A DNA stretch of 44,259 nt from Roseburia sp. 1XD42-69. Its GTDB lineage: Bacteria; Bacillota; Clostridia; Lachnospirales; Lachnospiraceae. The stretch is from contig NZ_RAZG01000030.1 in the NCBI RefSeq assembly GCF_003612565.1, positions 1 to 44,259 on the forward strand, in the 5' to 3' direction. Shown piece by piece: positions 35,407 to 43,984 of the stretch. The notes beneath the pieces are model-generated. The model had not been told where the DNA came from. It did not search any database and saw only the letters and a program-made list of their open reading frames with translations. Made by a program: the position numbers and the translations under genes. Positions within the stretch are counted from its first letter, which is position 1. Each line of letters opens with the position of its first letter.

Positions 35407-36149
35407 TATGTCTCCTTATGTATATTATTTGAGATGTACAAAAGATATTCCTTTTTAACATCAGGATATTTTTTTTTGCTGATAGGAATGCTTATGCCGC
35501 TGTCCATTACTACTGCATGTTGAAGCACTGTTCTTATATAATTCATGTTAATTAGGAATGACTTATGAACATACACAAATTTATGGGAATTTATAAGTTC
35601 TTCTATCTCTTTTTCAAAGGATTCCCGAATATAAATGCTTGTTACTATTTCCCCGTTTGTCAAATGAATTTTCAGTTTCCGGGAAAAATTTTCTATATAT
35701 TCGATTTGGGAATATAGGATAGATTCCAGCCCTGTTTTTGTTTTCACCACATAGACGGAGTCACTTTTAGCATTCATGTGTGATAGGGTGTAATCAAGTG
35801 CCTCATTAAAATTATTTTCTTTAATTGGCTTTAGCAAATATCTTAGGGCGTGGATATTGTAGGCGTCCATAGCAAAAACGTCGGATGTAGTAACATAGAT
35901 AATTGTACTTAGGGCGTTGGTTTTTCTGATTTCATTTCCAAGATCGATTCCTGTTGTTTGTGACATGATAATATCCAATATATAAATATCTGCCGCTTCA
36001 TTATGTTGTAATTTATGTAACAGTGTAGAGGAGTCAGAAAATTTTTCTATTTCAAAACAAATATCAGACCGGTGGTTTTCATATTTAATAAGCAGACTTT
36101 CTAATTCGTTCAAATCTTTTAGGTTGTCGTCACAGATTACAAGTTTCAT
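35406..36149 (-). CDS. LytTR-family response regulator (AgrA-like)
   Basis: The 247-residue protein has a receiver domain (1-120) with acidic pocket VICDD, phosphoacceptor Asp in YILDIIMS and Lys in LLKPIKE. A LytTR DNA-binding domain follows (about 140-240: YIENFSRKLKIHLTNGEIV, then FVYVHKSFLINMNYI). It is paired with the kinase behind it. LytTR proteins bind direct repeats; AGTGTTG occurs twice, 12 bases apart, at about 36231-36249, upstream of this gene. Confidence 0.88.
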   Translation of the reverse strand: MKLVICDDNLKDLNELESLLIKYENHRSDICFEIEKFSDSSTLLHKLQHNEAADIYILDIIMSQTTGIDLGNEIRKTNALSTIIYVTTSDVFAMDAYNIHALRYLLKPIKENNFNEALDYTLSHMNAKSDSVYVVKTKTGLESILYSQIEYIENFSRKLKIHLTNGEIVTSIYIRESFEKEIEELINSHKFVYVHKSFLINMNYIRTVLQHAVVMDSGISIPISKKKYPDVKKEYLLYISNNIHKET

Positions 36150-36567
36150 ATGGGTTTGTTGCCTCCAGATTCAAATCATTCTTTGTGCTAGCTGGTTTTC
36201 GATTTACTACTGATATCTTTTTTCAGACATTAGTGTTGGCATGAGTGTTGTCTAAAGAAATGATTATACACTATTTCTGAGGAAATGTAAATTGCTTTTT
36301 GATAGTGTGACACGATAACACAATTTCAGAAAAATTTCTGCATACTTACTCTGGTTTTACTTTATTTGTTAAAAAATATTCATTCATGCGTTTGTCGTAA
36401 AAGGTGTGATACAATAATTCTTTGCGAAAAAAGGGGTGAATATGCGAAAAATTGGGGGGGGTAATGATGTTGTTTTATGATATAATTGAAAGTAGATTTC
36501 TATTTATTTGCTTAAAAATATTTGAAATAGAATAAATTATTTACTGAAATAAAGTGGAGGACAGAAT
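36150..36567. promoter_or_regulatory. Divergent regulatory region between the response regulator and hemerythrin genes
   Basis: This 418-base AT-rich gap has no gene. It holds the AGTGTTG direct repeat (36231-36249), an imperfect inverted repeat GTGTGACACGATAACACA (36305-36322), a run of eight G (36453-36461 region) and a consensus TATAAT at 36481-36486 reading toward the hemerythrin gene. A matching -35 box is not clear. Confidence 0.45.
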
Positions 36568-37938
36568 ATGGGAGAGAAGCTGGTTTGGAACAAGCGATAT
36601 GAAATCGGAGTGGAGATTATTGATAAAGAGCATAAAAAGTTGTTCAGGATTCTTGGCAGATTGTTTGATTTCGGACAACAAGAGGAGAAAAGCCAGTGGG
36701 TTTGTCAGGAAGCAGTGAAATATTTTAAGGATCATGCTCTTAAGCATTTCCAAGATGAGGAAGATTATATGGCATCTATTGGCTATAAAGGGCTTGAAAC
36801 ACATGCACGTCTACACAGAAATTTTCGTGAAACAACGCTGCCGGCACTTGAAAGAGAATTGGAGCAGATGGACTATTCGGAGAATGCGATTGAGCATTTT
36901 TTGGGTGTATGTGCAGGCTGGTTGGTCGGGCATGCTTTGGTAGAAGATCAGGCTATCGTAAGTGGAACAGTTCCGGAACGATGGGAAAACCTTCTGCCAG
37001 AGGAAGAACAAGCAGTGATGGGACAGGTAATCGTCAGCCAATTACATAGTATGTTTCTGTTGAATCCTCAACAGATTAGTAATTGTTATGGTGGTGAGAA
37101 GTTTGGGAACGGAATTTATTACCGCCTGATTTATGAAACTGAGGAAAAAAAGAGATGGGAGTTTTTTCTCATTTTTGAAGAACAATTAATTGTCAGTACC
37201 ATTGGCGGCGTAATAGACGCAAAAGCAAAAGCTATAGATGCTTTGATAATGAATGCGGCAAGATATACGGCAAGACAGCTTATAGAATACATCAAAGAGC
37301 ATTTTCCGTCTTTGGCAGATGTTGAGATAAAGGAAGAACAATTGCTGAATTATGAACAATTTCAGAGGATATTTGAGAAACATAAACCGCAGTGCAGCCT
37401 GCTATTTGACACTGGAAAGGGATATTTTGCATACTGTATGACGACATCAGATACATTTGAGAGCGAGAGCGGAGCTTCTATTGTTATGGAAAACGCTATG
37501 GATAAGGTTGAGAAGTACCTGAGTCATAACAAGGCAGAAAGAGCTACGGCAAGCGAAAAGAAAAAGGTACTTTTGGTTGATGATTCGGAATTTATGTTGA
37601 TGATGCTACACCAACTGTTAGAAAAGGACTATGAGGTGGTGACAGCAACATCAGGATTATCTGCTTTCAGAAGTATTACACTAAGTAGACCAGATTTAAT
37701 TTTATTGGATTATGAGATGCCTGTCTGCAATGGAGAACAAATTTTGGATATGATTCGTTCTGAGAAGGGATTTGCGGATATTCCAATTATTTTTTTGACC
37801 AACAGGGTAGATAGAGAAAGTGTCAAAAAAGTGATACGGCTTAAGCCACAGGGATATTTGTCTAAATCGCTTTCACCAGAATTAATCAAGAAGGAAGTGG
37901 ATCGTTTCTTTAACAACGAAGGGAAGGCTAATTCATGA
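36568..37938 (+). CDS. Hemerythrin/response-regulator fusion protein
   Basis: In this 456-residue protein, residues 1-135 form a hemerythrin domain with all usual di-iron ligands visible: His in IDKEHKKLF, His and Glu in HALKHFQDEEDYM, HARLH, and His/Asp in GHALVEDQAI. The middle region (about 150-320) resembles a CheX/CheC-like fold (IMNAARYTARQLIEYIKEH, GKGYFAYCMTTSD), not certain. Residues 330-450 are a receiver domain (VLLVDDSEF, DLILLDYEMP, IFLTNR, and Lys in LSKSL). GGAGG lies 7 bases before ATG 36568. It should couple O2 or NO binding to a phosphorylation output. No partner kinase is next to it. Confidence 0.85.
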   Translation: MGEKLVWNKRYEIGVEIIDKEHKKLFRILGRLFDFGQQEEKSQWVCQEAVKYFKDHALKHFQDEEDYMASIGYKGLETHARLHRNFRETTLPALERELEQMDYSENAIEHFLGVCAGWLVGHALVEDQAIVSGTVPERWENLLPEEEQAVMGQVIVSQLHSMFLLNPQQISNCYGGEKFGNGIYYRLIYETEEKKRWEFFLIFEEQLIVSTIGGVIDAKAKAIDALIMNAARYTARQLIEYIKEHFPSLADVEIKEEQLLNYEQFQRIFEKHKPQCSLLFDTGKGYFAYCMTTSDTFESESGASIVMENAMDKVEKYLSHNKAERATASEKKKVLLVDDSEFMLMMLHQLLEKDYEVVTATSGLSAFRSITLSRPDLILLDYEMPVCNGEQILDMIRSEKGFADIPIIFLTNRVDRESVKKVIRLKPQGYLSKSLSPELIKKEVDRFFNNEGKANS

Positions 37939-38236
37939 TATCAGAGAAAGAATACTAATTATGAAAGGATGCATAGAAACAGTCTGCTAGGAGGATTCAA
38001 TGCAAAGCGTTGCTAATGGGAAAATAAAAGCAGTGTTACTGATAAGTGGTCTTGTACAACGGGAAGAAAACCTATAAGCAACAAGCGATAAAAAGGAATA
38101 AAGCAAGTGGGCAATATTCCTTGTGGATGACGTAAACGCTATCGTTGGTATGGAAGTCCTGAATGAATTTGATGTAAAAGCATAAAGATGACAGTATTTA
38201 AGAATTTTATGTGATGAACTGATGCGATTACAGATA
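37939..38236. other. Gene-poor stretch with decayed remnants
   Basis: No intact gene is seen. A 25-codon frame with a good AGGAGG site starts at about 37999 (MQSVANGKIKAVLLISGLVQ). A later short frame reads AIFLVDDVNAIVGMEVLNEF (about 38109-38180), which looks like a scrap of a receiver-like or regulatory protein. Both are too short to name. Confidence 0.35.
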
Positions 38237-38516
38237 GTAAAAGAAAAGCCTATATTTTGGAGGGCGTACTGCGTATCATTAAAAATGTGATTGCAGTATG
38301 CCTTTAATATATGGGAAGAAATAGTAGTGTAAAAACTGTTGATTGATATGGAAATATTTCGATAGTTTTGATATGCAAATGGAGAGTATTATGATAAAAG
38401 GACATAAGAAAGCACGAAAGTGTACAAAGAAAAGCATCGGCGGATTGCCACACAATAAAAAGTGTATCGTGAGGAAGTATGAACTTCTAAACGATACACT
38501 TTTTTTAATGTCGAAT
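38237..38516. repeat. Relaxase 3'-flank repeat, copy 2
   Basis: It is the partner of 32591-32867. It holds GGCGTACTGC...GCAGTATGCC, the short frame MIKGHKKARKCTKK then GGLPHNK behind GGAG, and the bidirectional terminator. It ends at the stop codon of the minus-strand relaxase. Confidence 0.75.
38461..38507. terminator. Bidirectional terminator at the relaxase 3' end
   Basis: AGTGTATCGT (38461-38470) and ACGATACACT (38491-38500) pair perfectly, with an inner GAAGT/ACTTC stem. A T run lies on the right and an A run on the left, so it can stop transcripts from both sides. Confidence 0.8.
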
Positions 38517-39917
38517 TTAGAGGTATTGCGTATTTTTGTCAATCTTTTTGTCGGTAACTTGCTGTTCTGGATTGCGGTCAAGATACTGGTTGAGGTTATC
38601 CAGTTTTCGGTTCAGGTCAGCGGCTTCTCTCTCAGCAGATTTATAGGTTTTCTGTAAAGTCTGCTTCTTGGAATAGAGGGTATTATAGTCGCTGCGGAGC
38701 TTTTCAACATCAAGATTTTTGGTATCAATGCCAAAGCGTTTCAGCATATTTTCCGCACCGTCATGGAGGATAAGCTCTGTTTCATGGCAGCGTAGGTAGG
38801 CATCTTTATCCTTAGATTTTTTGTAGCGTACATGATAGATATGGTTGGCTTTGTATTGTTCCGCATACTTTAAAATCTGCCCTAAATCTTTTAGCTGGCG
38901 CTCGGTTTCCACAAGGCTTTCACGGGCTGTTTTTGCCAGTGCGGACTTGGTGGCAACCTGCTTTTCAAGCTCTGCAATGGAGCCTGCCTGACTGTAGCTT
39001 GCAGCAGCAATTTTAAGGTTCTGAATATCAGCCCAATGTTTTAAGCCGGGGCTTTGTGCGAACTTATCCTCGGTGGTGTCAATGAGATTTTTCCTTGAAT
39101 AATCTTTGACAATGGGCTTCTTTCTGGTCGGAAATGGTACATGCTTTTTATCCTTTGTAAGTGCCTTTTCCTCGATGCGTTTCTTGATGCGTTCTTTGGT
39201 GTACTCTGCGCCTAAAGACTTTGCACTGCCACGGATAAAACGCTCTTTGTCTAGAGGACGGAATGAGATAAATTTGTGTGCGTTTTCTTCGAAGCCGCTG
39301 CCCTTGACCTCGTAACCTTTTGCCCGGATCAGCTCAATACAGTCTTCATAAGTTGCGGCGTTTTTTATAGCTTCGTCAATGTCGGCTTTTAACTGTTCTT
39401 TCCATGCAGAACCGTTTTTGCCAGCCTGCCATTCCTTGTAAGTTTTGCCCCGTTTTTCTCCCGGAGTGATAATGGAAAGTTCATGCTCCCGACAGAGGTT
39501 ATCGCTTAGGCTGCGGATGTTATAATAGGTCTTTTTACAGTCATGATATTTCTCATGGTTGATGTTATCAGCGGCGCAGAAAATGATGTGATTGTGGACG
39601 TGTCCTTTATCTATATGTGTGCTGACAACGTAAGAGTATTTCCCCTCTAAAAGTTTGTCTGCAAGCTCCACGCCTATTTGGTGGGCTTCCTTATAAGAAA
39701 CCTCGCCGGGAAGAAAAGACTGTATCAGGTGATAGGCTTTATTTGGATCGGACTGTTTGGTTTTTGACAGCGCAAATTTGAAATCATATGCAGCGGTTTC
39801 GGGACTGCACCCATAAGAGGAAATCAGTATGCCCTCATCGGTTTTGTCGGGGTTGCAGATGTAGTCTACTGCTTTATGGACGGTTGCCGTGATAGCATGG
39901 ATTTTTGTGTATGCCAT
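38517..39917 (-). CDS. ICE relaxase (MobP-type, relaxase/mobilization nuclease family)
   Basis: The 466-residue protein has N-terminal AVDYICNPDKT with the probable catalytic Tyr and the HUH metal site HIDKGHVHNHIIF (about residues 99-111). A helical region and long coiled coil (320-450) follow. It is the relaxase expected in a Tn1549-like ICE and should nick ICE DNA at oriT and pilot the strand through the type IV channel. Its start overlaps the mobC 3' end by 52 bases. The stem-loop region beyond mobC is the likely oriT. Confidence 0.9.
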   Translation of the reverse strand: MAYTKIHAITATVHKAVDYICNPDKTDEGILISSYGCSPETAAYDFKFALSKTKQSDPNKAYHLIQSFLPGEVSYKEAHQIGVELADKLLEGKYSYVVSTHIDKGHVHNHIIFCAADNINHEKYHDCKKTYYNIRSLSDNLCREHELSIITPGEKRGKTYKEWQAGKNGSAWKEQLKADIDEAIKNAATYEDCIELIRAKGYEVKGSGFEENAHKFISFRPLDKERFIRGSAKSLGAEYTKERIKKRIEEKALTKDKKHVPFPTRKKPIVKDYSRKNLIDTTEDKFAQSPGLKHWADIQNLKIAAASYSQAGSIAELEKQVATKSALAKTARESLVETERQLKDLGQILKYAEQYKANHIYHVRYKKSKDKDAYLRCHETELILHDGAENMLKRFGIDTKNLDVEKLRSDYNTLYSKKQTLQKTYKSAEREAADLNRKLDNLNQYLDRNPEQQVTDKKIDKNTQYL

Positions 39918-40207
39918 ACCTTTTGCATCAGCTCCTTTACTTCTTTTACATCGGCTTCATATATGTTGCCTGTGGCATTCATACGCTTTGCAATCTGGTT
40001 TAAGTTGTTTCCGATTTTTGCAAGCGTAGAGTTGTATTCCCGCAGCTCTGTATAGTCAATGTCATAGACATAACCATATATGATTAAATGCCGCAGGAAA
40101 GAGGATTTGTCTTTCATTCCTGATGCTTTCTGCTTTTGCGTGAGGATATAATCTTCGTTCTCGTTTAGATAAATCTGGATAGGAATTTTGCGTTCTCTGT
40201 TTGGCAT
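39866..40207 (-). CDS. mobC: MobC-like relaxosome accessory protein
   Basis: The 113-residue protein is read from the start MPNRERKIPIQIYLNENEDY. The longer frame to 40312 lacks a ribosome site, whereas AAAGGA precedes this ATG. The N-terminal half looks like a ribbon-helix-helix, and the C-terminal half has the MobC signature LAKIGNNLNQIAKRMN. MobC proteins bind oriT and help the relaxase open it. It overlaps the relaxase gene and is co-transcribed with it. Confidence 0.85.
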   Translation of the reverse strand: MPNRERKIPIQIYLNENEDYILTQKQKASGMKDKSSFLRHLIIYGYVYDIDYTELREYNSTLAKIGNNLNQIAKRMNATGNIYEADVKEVKELMQKVWHTQKSMLSRQPSIKQ

Positions 40208-40361
40208 TTTGAAGTTCCTTTCTTGCAATAATGTTAAAAAAATACAGTCGGTTATGCCGTATCCGGCGACTGGTTTTTTGGCAAAATCTGTCAGCGATGT
40301 GTAAGCTGGCACAGCGGCTTTTGCGCTTTTAGGGGGACAGGGGGATATGCCCTCTGCAAGC

Positions 40362-40521
40362 CAATTTCTTCAAGTTTCCACTTGTAAGAAACTTGGGGAA
40401 ATTGAAGCCCATGTCATGACATGGGCAGTGCTTGCTATTCTTGTGCAAACTGCCCGTAGGGAGTTTGCGTGTTGTACGAGCTTAGGCGAGTGTCTTACAA
40501 CACATAAGGGCGTTACCGCCC
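40362..40521. other. Stem-loop array, probable ICE oriT region
   Basis: Consecutive inverted repeats: 40362-40404 (CAATTTC-TT-CAAGTTTC against GAAACTTG-GG-GAAATTG, a 17-bp stem with two G-T pairs); 40407-40426 (perfect palindrome of GCCCATGTCA and TGACATGGGC); 40445-40468 (GCAAACT..CCC/GGG..AGTTTGC); 40469-40503 (GTGTTGTA/TACAACAC); 40508-40521 (GGGCG/CGCCC). It lies upstream of mobC-relaxase, where oriT is expected. The hairpin-array design mirrors that before the other relaxase, though sequences differ. Confidence 0.65.
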
Positions 40522-40578
40522 GTCTTTTGTAAAGTCTTTCTGTATTTGGGCTGTAAGAGGATTACTTTGGCAAATAAA

Positions 40579-40633
40579 AAACTGCCACAACCAGAACAGG
40601 GCAGAATTACCCTGCTTTGGCTCATAGCAGTTT
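40579..40633. repeat. Large nested inverted repeat upstream of mobC
   Basis: AAACTGC (40579-40585) and GCAGTTT (40627-40633) enclose CCAG..CAGGG and CCCTG..TGG, which pair in turn. It could be a bidirectional terminator or part of oriT. The remaining gap (40634-40867) is AT-rich and holds no gene I can see. Confidence 0.5.
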
Positions 40634-40867
40634 GAGTGTACTTTTAAGAATTCATGATTTTATCCACTAAAAATTTTAACAAGCGGCAGGGGAAAAGTCA
40701 ACAAAAGATGGCAGGAAAAACGAAAGGTTTGATATAGAGGCTGTCAAAACAGTAAAGCCAAACAGCACTGAAAAAAATTTTTTTAAATTATTTTTTTGAA
40801 TAAGACGGGTTTTGTCGGGTTCGTTTTTTACAATAGAATTTGAAATTTAGCAGAAGGGGGGTGAAGC

Positions 40868-41197
40868 ATGAATACGACTAACCGCAGAACGGAAATTATG
40901 AATATTCTGATTCTACGGCGGCATACAACGGCGAGGGAACTGGCAGACGAACTTGGTGTCACTACCCGCACAATACAGAGAGATATTCAGGCTTTATCCC
41001 CCGGCTTCCCGGTCTATACAAAGCAGGGTGGAGATGGAGGAATTTATATAGGGGACGATTACAAGCCATATGTGAATACTCTTTCCGCTGACGAGTTAGA
41101 TACATTGTGCGAGATTTACAGACAGGCAGAGGGCGTACATAAGAAAATTTTGTTGCAGATTTTACATAAATACGGACCCGATAAGCTGGAGATTTAA
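40868..41197 (+). CDS. DeoR/HTH_11-type transcriptional regulator
   Basis: The 109-residue protein has a winged helix-turn-helix at residues 5-60 (LILRRHTTARELADELGV, then TTRTIQRDIQALS) and a short C-terminal part that lacks any sugar-binding domain. Small regulators like this sit between the mobilization and integration modules of Tn1549-like ICEs. The start ATG 40868 follows AAGGGGGG. It probably controls the divergent relaxase operon or the excision genes; the target is not shown. Confidence 0.75.
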   Translation: MNTTNRRTEIMNILILRRHTTARELADELGVTTRTIQRDIQALSPGFPVYTKQGGDGGIYIGDDYKPYVNTLSADELDTLCEIYRQAEGVHKKILLQILHKYGPDKLEI

Positions 41198-41212
41198 CCT
41201 TGTCATTCCGCT

Positions 41213-41272
41213 AAAGCACATAATCTTTACAGAACCGTTCATAGCAGACGGAGAGTGCTTATGTGCTTTTTG
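41213..41272 (+). terminator. Terminator after the HTH regulator
   Basis: AAAGCACATAA (41213-41223) pairs with TTATGTGCTTT (41259-41269), followed by TT. The rest of 41198-41739 has no clear gene. It also holds a CCAATAAAA/TTTTATTGG inverted repeat (41640-41681) just upstream of the excisionase-like gene. Confidence 0.65.
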
Positions 41273-41739
41273 GGCTGACAAGTCCAGAAATGATTTTATC
41301 CAAAACGGACAGAAAATTTTGTCCAGGTGTACCTTGAAAATTGAATATGCAAATACATACGGGACGTGTGGGATATGCGGAGCCGCTATGCGGACACGCC
41401 AAGAGCTGCCTGCTTTCATTTTTGTGTGAAAGTGTATGCGAGGGAATATTGAAATCTGGTATTGAAGCTAAGGCAGTGAGCGATGAATGTCTGGCAAAAA
41501 GTGTAGCAGTTACATGAGGCAATGAGGCATATCTTTGATAATGATACTTCCGGTTTTTCCGGTCAATATAGAATGACGGTGCGATACCGATGTGGACAGT
41601 GTAATGAGCTGTCACCCGTATGTGTTTTTTTAATATCTTCCAATAAAAGCATATCCTAATTATTGGCTGTGTTTTTATTGGCAGATATGCCAAAACCATA
41701 GCAAGAGAAAAGGAACAATCTTTAGGAAAGAGGTGGAGA

Positions 41740-41922
41740 ATGGAGGCTAAAATAAAGAAGAAAGAGTTTATAAGATATGACGAGGGGGCGGAACGGTATT
41801 CGATGAGTAAGCACAGTTTTATGAAACTTGCGCAGGAAGCTCGTGCCGTGTATAAAATCAACAGAATTACCCTTGTAAGCGTTCCAATCTTTGAGGAGTA
41901 TTTGGAATCTTTTCGGGTGTAG
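41740..41922 (+). CDS. Excisionase-like small DNA-binding protein (DUF6462 type)
   Basis: The 60-residue basic protein (KKKEFIRYDEGAERYSMSKH, then FMKLAQEARAVYKINRI and VSVPIFEEYLESF) has the winged-helix pattern of Xis-like proteins in Tn916-family elements. Ribosome site GAGGTGGAG. It probably bends DNA at the ICE ends and steers the integrase toward excision. Confidence 0.7.
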   Translation: MEAKIKKKEFIRYDEGAERYSMSKHSFMKLAQEARAVYKINRITLVSVPIFEEYLESFRV

Positions 41923-41950
41923 ACAAGTAAGCAGGATGAAGGCAATTTTT

Positions 41951-41996
41951 TTGTGCGCCAAAAAGTATTGACTTTACGGCGCACAAGTAGTATTGT
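41951..41996 (+). promoter_or_regulatory. Promoter with 9-bp inverted repeat operator
   Basis: TTGACT (41968-41973), 17 bases, TATTGT (41991-41996). The perfect inverted repeat TTGTGCGCC (41951-41959) and GGCGCACAA (41978-41986) flanks the -35 and fills the spacer, so a bound repressor would block polymerase. The likely repressor is the RHH protein downstream. Confidence 0.7.
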
Positions 41997-42029
41997 AATG
42001 ATAGGATTGTGAAGGGAGGCTGACAGCGG

Positions 42030-42215
42030 ATGGCAAAAATGGGCAGACCAAGATTGGAAAATCCGAGAAGTGAGCGTGTTTTTATCCGCCTCACGAAAGA
42101 TGAGCATACAGATGTAAGAGAGTATGCTGCCAACCATAATCTTACCATAACACAGATATTCGTTCAGGGCTTCAAAAAGCTGCGTGAGCAGGAGAATGAG
42201 GAACAGAACGGGTAA
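42030..42215 (+). CDS. Ribbon-helix-helix-like regulator of the integrase operon
   Basis: The 61-residue protein (MGRPRLENPRSERVFIRLT, then EHTDVREYAANHNLTITQIF) has the RHH pattern of a beta strand followed by two helices. It stands between its repeat-flanked promoter and the integrase gene, so it probably represses its own and integrase expression. It parallels the RHH gene at 8623 in the mobilizable element. Confidence 0.7.
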   Translation: MAKMGRPRLENPRSERVFIRLTKDEHTDVREYAANHNLTITQIFVQGFKKLREQENEEQNG

Positions 42216-42259
42216 ATGGCATTGTGGCTTCTTCCTGCGGTAAAGGAAGGTGGTGCATT

Positions 42260-43486
42260 ATGTCAAAATCACGAAAAGATTCAAAAGGCAGAATACTTAG
42301 GAAAGGGGAGGGACAGAGAAAAGACAAACGTTATATCTATCAGTACACAGACCCGAATGGGAAAAGGCACGTTTTATATGCAAACGATCTGCTCGAACTG
42401 AGGGCGAAGGAAGATGAACTGGAGCGTGAACGGCTGGAGGGAATAAAGGGATATGCCAGAGGAAAAATGACACTCAATCAGCTTGTGGAGAAATATTTAG
42501 CAACGAAATATGACTTGAAAATAAGCACCAGATTGAGATACGAGCGTACATATGAGGCATACGCAATGGATAATATCGGGAAAAGACTGATTAACGATAT
42601 TAAATATTCCGATATACGGTTCTTTTATTATACGCTGCTGCGTGAGAGAAATATCAAGATAGGAACTGTTGATTCTATTCATTCCGTCCTGCACCCTGCA
42701 TTTCAAATGGCGGTCAGAGATGATTTGATACGCAATAACCCGACAGACGGGGTAATGGCAGAGGTTAGGAAAAAACATGGAAATGATGCCGTAGTAAGAC
42801 ACCCATTGACTATTGAACAGCAGCGGGCATTCCTAAGTTTTACAGAAAAGAGTTATACATGGAAAAGATGGATGCCCTTATTTACGTTTCTTTTTGGAAC
42901 CGGATGCCGGATCGGAGAAGCACTCGGACTGCGTTGGGAGGATTTGGACTTTGAGAATAAGACCATTACTATAATCCATTCACTGGGGTATGTGCAGCAT
43001 AATGGAAGCCGTGAAGTGTTTCTTTCCTCGCCCAAAACGGAGGCTGGCAAGCGTACCATACCAATGGTAGATGCTGTGGAAAAAATGCTTAAGAACGAGC
43101 GCCTGAAGCAGCAGAATAATAATATTACTTCATGCACGATTGACGGTTTTAGCGGGTTCGTCTTTGTTGATAAAAATGGAAAGATTTCCTGTTATCAAGA
43201 TATTAACAAAGCAATCAAGAGAATTTCAAAGGCTTATAATGCTTATGAAACTGTCCGAGCAGAACAGGAGGAAAGGGCTGCTGTGTTACTTCCGTATTTT
43301 ACCTGTCATTATATCAGGCACACGTTCTGTACAAGGCTCTGTGAGCATGAAACGAATTTGAAAGTAATTCAAAGTATCATGGGGCATACCAGCATTAAGA
43401 CAACGATGGATATTTACGCAGAAACGACGGAAAAAAAGAAACAGGAAACATTTGAAACTTTACAAAACAATAACGTGTTTTTTTAG
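42260..43486 (+). CDS. int: Tyrosine integrase (Tn916 Int type)
   Basis: The protein is about 408 residues from ATG 42260 (MSKSRKDSKGRILRKGEG) with AAGGAAGG upstream. An N-terminal arm-binding domain (about 1-75), a SAM-like core-binding domain (about 80-180) and a catalytic domain follow. The catalytic set is visible: Arg in GTGCRIGEALGL, Lys in SPKTEAGKR, HYIRH, His in IMGHTSIKTT and Tyr in MDIYAET. All are present, so the enzyme should be active. It lies at the right end of the ICE and catalyses integration and excision. Confidence 0.92.
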   Translation: MSKSRKDSKGRILRKGEGQRKDKRYIYQYTDPNGKRHVLYANDLLELRAKEDELERERLEGIKGYARGKMTLNQLVEKYLATKYDLKISTRLRYERTYEAYAMDNIGKRLINDIKYSDIRFFYYTLLRERNIKIGTVDSIHSVLHPAFQMAVRDDLIRNNPTDGVMAEVRKKHGNDAVVRHPLTIEQQRAFLSFTEKSYTWKRWMPLFTFLFGTGCRIGEALGLRWEDLDFENKTITIIHSLGYVQHNGSREVFLSSPKTEAGKRTIPMVDAVEKMLKNERLKQQNNNITSCTIDGFSGFVFVDKNGKISCYQDINKAIKRISKAYNAYETVRAEQEERAAVLLPYFTCHYIRHTFCTRLCEHETNLKVIQSIMGHTSIKTTMDIYAETTEKKKQETFETLQNNNVFF

Positions 43487-43530
43487 GAAAAAGTCCGTGA
43501 GTGGATTCGTTCCTGACACATACCTTGAGT

Positions 43531-43579
43531 ACATCAAATTTACATCAAACTAATGCTGCTTGGTGGACTAATGTGGACT
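43531..43579. repeat. Direct repeats near the ICE right end
   Basis: ACATCAAA occurs at 43531 and 43542 and GTGGACT at 43563 and 43573. Tn916-like integrases bind short direct repeats inside the element ends, so these are candidate arm sites. The exact ICE boundary is not visible from one copy. Confidence 0.4.
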
Positions 43580-43744
43580 GAGCAGCGATTGAAAAAGTAT
43601 CGAGAAAAGGCGGAAATAAGCCGATTTAAGCCATTTGGACATGAAATTAGATGGCGTGGCTACAAAATGGCAACAGAAAATCAGCAAGCCATAATAAATG
43701 ATGTAATTGATGTAAAAATGGGTGTGTATTTGCATAAAACTTAA
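43571..43744 (+). CDS. Short hypothetical frame at the ICE/chromosome boundary
   Basis: A 57-residue basic frame (MWTEQRLKKYREKAEISRF) lies just after the repeats. I do not recognise it. It may be the 3' scrap of a chromosomal gene or random. Confidence 0.25.
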   Translation: MWTEQRLKKYREKAEISRFKPFGHEIRWRGYKMATENQQAIINDVIDVKMGVYLHKT

Positions 43745-43831
43745 ACAAATACAGTTAATAACAACAAAGAACACGCCGAGTTCGCATTTTCCCTGGCGAA
43801 AAAGAAAAAATAAAAAAATGTCGAAATATAG

Positions 43832-43977
43832 TTGACATATTAATATTTAAGTGTTAGTATGATCAAGTTGGCATTGAAAAGAGCCAAAACAAAATACGGA
43901 GAAAATAGTGAATAGACAATTTTCTCGAAAATAATTTAAAAAAGTTGTTGACAGACAGCGAAAGATGTGATAATCTA
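43832..43977 (+). promoter_or_regulatory. Tandem sigma-A promoters
   Basis: P1 is TTGACA (43832-43837), 17 bases, TAGTAT (43855-43860). P2 is TTGACA (43949-43954), 17 bases, TAATCT (43972-43977). Two consensus -35 boxes with perfect spacing in tandem are typical of stable-RNA operons. Confidence 0.6.
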
Positions 43978-43984
43978 TTAAAGC

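Noticed and set aside
41259-42137. A 292-residue minus-strand frame opposite the excisionase and RHH genes
   Set aside because: It covers two well-supported forward genes and their promoter, has no ribosome site, and its translation matches nothing.
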